In this document: in pieces, positions 61,819 through 64,000 of the stretch
Layout of the letters: every line of letters begins with the position of its first letter
Position numbering within the stretch: position 1 is the stretch's first letter
Notes under the pieces: model-generated
Told to the model about the DNA's origin: nothing
Seen by the model: only the letters and a program-made list of their open reading frames with translations
Database searches by the model: none
Assembly: GCA_019244185.1 (NCBI GenBank)
Contig: JAFATB010000014.1
Coordinates: 437,587-501,586 of the forward strand
Source: Acidobacteriota bacterium
GTDB lineage: Bacteria > Acidobacteriota > Thermoanaerobaculia > Gp7-AA8
Direction of reading: 5' to 3'
DNA length: 64,000 nt
Translations under genes and position numbers: made by a program

Positions 61819-64000
61819 ATGAAACGCGTGCTCCTGCTTCTTCTGCTCGCGCTGCCGCTCGCGGCGCAGCGCAAGGTTCTCGACCTCGATGCGATCTACG
61901 ATCCCGCGAAACGGGTCTACTACAGCGGTGCGATCCAGAGCGGCTTCGACTGGATCGACGACACGACGTTCGTCTGGCCGCAGACGGACGAGCTGGGAGA
62001 GCTCATCAGCTGGCGCGTCTTCAACGCGACGACCGGCAAGAGCCGGCCGTTGTTCGACAGCGCGCAGCTTCAGAGCGCGCTCGAGGCCGCGGGTCTCGAT
62101 GCGGACGACGCACGCGAGGCGGCGTCGTCGGACGAACTGACGTTCGACGCGAAGAAGAGCGCGATCGTGCTCGACGTCGCCGACGATCTGTATCTCTATT
62201 CGCTCACGCGCGGCACCGCGACGCGGCTCACGTCCGCGCCGGGCGCCGAGGAGCAGGCGACGTTCAGTCCGGACGGGCAGAAGATCGCGTTCGTCCGCGC
62301 GAACAATCTGTACGTCGTCGATCTCGCGGGACGCGAGCGGCAGCTGACCACCGACGGCAACGCCGACATCCTCAACGGAAAACTCGACTGGCTGTATCAG
62401 GAAGAGATCTACGGACGCGGCATCTTCAAAGGCTACTGGTGGAGCCCCGACTCGTCGCGGATCGCGTTCCTGCAGCTCGACGAGCGGCCGGTGCCGCGGC
62501 ACACGATCCTCGACCACATCCCGTATCACGAGGGCGTCGAGGTGCAGTCGTATCCGAACGCGGGCGATCCGAATCCGGTCGCGAAGCTCTTCATCACGCC
62601 GGCGAGCGGCGGCGCGATCACGGCCGTCGACAACGCGCGCTACAGCGGCGGCGAGTTCCTCATCGTCAACGTCGGCTGGAACGGCTCGACGCTGATGTAT
62701 CAGGTGCAGGATCGCGAGCAGACGTGGCTCGATCTCCTCGCGGCCAGCAGGGGCGGCGAGACGCGCCGGCTGCTGCACGACACGACGAAGGCGTGGGTCG
62801 ATCCGATCGCGAACGCGACGTGGCTCGCCGACGGTACGTTCCTCTGGCAGTCGGAGCGCTCCGGTTGGCGGCATCTCTACCACTACAAGGCCGACGGCAC
62901 GCTCATCCGCCAGATCACGAACGGCGAGTGGGAAGTGCGCGACCTGCACGGCGTCGACGAGAAGAACGGCTTCATTTACTTCTCCGGCACGGAACGCTCG
63001 CCGATCGGCCAGGACGTCTATCGCGTGAAGCTCGACGGCAGCGGGCTGCAGCGTCTCAGCGGCGAAGACGGCACGCATACCGCGACCTTCAATCCGTCGA
63101 TGACGATGTACGTCGACAAGTGGAGCGACATCGCCACGCCGGATCAGATCCGCCTCTATCGCGCGGACGGCAAGCTCGCGCAGGTCGTCTTCGAGAACAA
63201 GGTCGCAGAGCTGGCCGCGCTCGCGCTGCCGCGTCCGCAGTTTCTGCAGGTCAAGACGCGCGACGGCTTCGTCATGGAAGCGATGATGATCAAGCCGGCG
63301 AACTTCGATCCGGCGAAGAAATATCCCGTCTACCAGCATCTCTACGGCGGCCCGCACACGCAGACGGTGCGCAACGCGTGGGGCGGCCAGCGCGGACTCT
63401 TCCACCAGTTCCTCGCGCAGCACGGCGTGCTCGTGTGGGAGTGCGACAACCGCACGGCCAGCGGCAAGGGCGCGGTGTCGACGTGGCCGATGTACAAGAA
63501 CGCCGGCGAGAGCGAGCTGCGCGACATCGAGGACGGCGTTGCGTGGCTCGCGCAGCAGCCGTACGTCGACGCGTCGCGCGTCATGCTCAACGGCTGGAGC
63601 TACGGCGGCTTCATGGTCAGCTATGCGCTGACGCACAGCACGAAGTTCGCGGCCGGCATCGCCGGCGGCTCGGTCACGGACTGGCGCGATTACGACAGCG
63701 TCTACACCGAGCGCTACATGCTCATGCCGCAGCACAATGAAGAGGGTTACAAGAAGACCGCGCCGCGGTGGGCCGCGAAGAACCTGCACGGCAATCTCCT
63801 GCTGCTGCACGGCACGACCGACGACAACGTGCACCTGCAGAACACGATTCAGTTCGCCTACGAGCTGGAGAAGGAAGGGAAACTGTTCAGCCTGCAGCTC
63901 TATCCGCGCTCGCGCCACGGCGTGACGCAGAAGCCGCTCGTCGCACATCTGCAACGAACGATCTGGGAGTTCGTCCGCGCGAATCTCCTTGGCAGCCCGT
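61819..64000 (+). CDS. Dipeptidyl-peptidase IV (S9B), 3' end outside window
   Basis: A 727-residue N-terminal part of a secreted prolyl oligopeptidase-family enzyme. The signal peptide is MKRVLLLLLLALPLAAQ. The DPP IV propeller covers to about 470 (FSPDGQKIAFVRANNLYVVD, WLYQEEIYGRGIFKGYWWSP), which is characteristic of S9B. The catalytic triad is S594 (NGWSYGGFM), D668 (HGTTDDNVHLQ) and H700 (SRHGVTQ). It removes X-Pro dipeptides in the periplasm. The triad is complete, so only a few C-terminal residues are missing at the window edge. Confidence 0.93.
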   Translation, partial: MKRVLLLLLLALPLAAQRKVLDLDAIYDPAKRVYYSGAIQSGFDWIDDTTFVWPQTDELGELISWRVFNATTGKSRPLFDSAQLQSALEAAGLDADDAREAASSDELTFDAKKSAIVLDVADDLYLYSLTRGTATRLTSAPGAEEQATFSPDGQKIAFVRANNLYVVDLAGRERQLTTDGNADILNGKLDWLYQEEIYGRGIFKGYWWSPDSSRIAFLQLDERPVPRHTILDHIPYHEGVEVQSYPNAGDPNPVAKLFITPASGGAITAVDNARYSGGEFLIVNVGWNGSTLMYQVQDREQTWLDLLAASRGGETRRLLHDTTKAWVDPIANATWLADGTFLWQSERSGWRHLYHYKADGTLIRQITNGEWEVRDLHGVDEKNGFIYFSGTERSPIGQDVYRVKLDGSGLQRLSGEDGTHTATFNPSMTMYVDKWSDIATPDQIRLYRADGKLAQVVFENKVAELAALALPRPQFLQVKTRDGFVMEAMMIKPANFDPAKKYPVYQHLYGGPHTQTVRNAWGGQRGLFHQFLAQHGVLVWECDNRTASGKGAVSTWPMYKNAGESELRDIEDGVAWLAQQPYVDASRVMLNGWSYGGFMVSYALTHSTKFAAGIAGGSVTDWRDYDSVYTERYMLMPQHNEEGYKKTAPRWAAKNLHGNLLLLHGTTDDNVHLQNTIQFAYELEKEGKLFSLQLYPRSRHGVTQKPLVAHLQRTIWEFVRANLLGSP

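Noticed and set aside
61069..63954. A 961-codon minus-strand open frame opposite the DPP IV gene
   Set aside because: Only the first 726 bases (61069-61794) look like a real protein with a signal peptide. The rest is Arg/Val/Asp-rich antisense noise typical of GC-rich codon bias, while the plus strand has a complete S9B peptidase.

Overview
The window is very GC-rich DNA with tightly packed bacterial genes on both strands. About 57 protein-coding genes and two gene fragments are supportable. I see no rRNA, tRNA, CRISPR array, prophage or insertion sequence. The mix of genes suggests a soil or sediment Acidobacteriota (Thermoanaerobaculia/Vicinamibacteria-like) or a similar deep-branching Gram-negative: several secreted S9 peptidases, a tricorn-type protease, sigma factor/anti-sigma/CHAT genes, an OmpA-era style of short secreted proteins, and DUF4157 (eCIS core domain) proteins. 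That assignment is an inference, because no ribosomal marker is present.

Layout. 0-5 kb: a GT39/ArnT-like glycosyltransferase, a PAP2 phosphatase and a Uma2-type nuclease, convergent with a DEAD-box RNA helicase. 5-10 kb: an outer-membrane-like protein, a 2OG-Fe(II) oxygenase-like protein, a lipoprotein, a membrane protein and FadE acyl-CoA dehydrogenase. 10.1-14.8 kb (minus): a three-gene operon of a sigma-70-like factor, a zinc-finger anti-sigma/TPR/CHAT protease fusion and an unrecognised soluble protein. 14.9-24.4 kb: an MHS-type transporter, a tricorn-like protease, an AraC regulator, an Asn/Arg/Gly-rich secreted protein and a large DUF4157 protein carrying a second zincin motif. 25-27 kb: 2-oxoacid dehydrogenase E1 alpha and beta. 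27-31 kb: an LLM flavin oxidoreductase, a pirin, an NAPE-PLD-like hydrolase and a DUF3108 protein, then a 37-bp perfect inverted repeat that runs into the end of a propeller/GGDEF diguanylate cyclase gene.

33.8-39.8 kb is a tightly coupled plus-strand run: aldo/keto reductase, FEN-type exonuclease, class A beta-lactamase-like hydrolase, S9 peptidase and M48 peptidase. 39.8-47.6 kb holds small membrane and hypothetical genes, a DJ-1/PfpI protein, a methyltransferase, a heme peroxidase and a cytochrome c. 47.8-54 kb holds a PAS-PAS-DUF4388-Ada-like sensor protein, a PlsB-like acyltransferase and an ECF sigma operon followed by an amidohydrolase. 54.0-54.85 kb is a broken DUF4157 locus. 54.9-64 kb holds a CADD-type p-aminobenzoate synthase homologue, a secreted Cys-rich protein, a class C beta-lactamase-like hydrolase, aconitase, a secreted protein and a dipeptidyl-peptidase IV running off the window.

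The most interesting candidates are the sigma/anti-sigma-TPR-CHAT/unknown operon and the DUF4157 proteins. In the operon, a caspase-like protease is built into the anti-sigma factor. In the DUF4157 proteins, the usual HExxH starts with RQ in both copies, and the intact copy carries a separate HEIVH zincin plus a CFI-box-like Cys domain. Metabolically the window contributes fatty-acid oxidation (FadE), the TCA cycle (aconitase), 2-oxoacid decarboxylation, phospholipid acylation, folate precursor supply and much extracytoplasmic peptide degradation.
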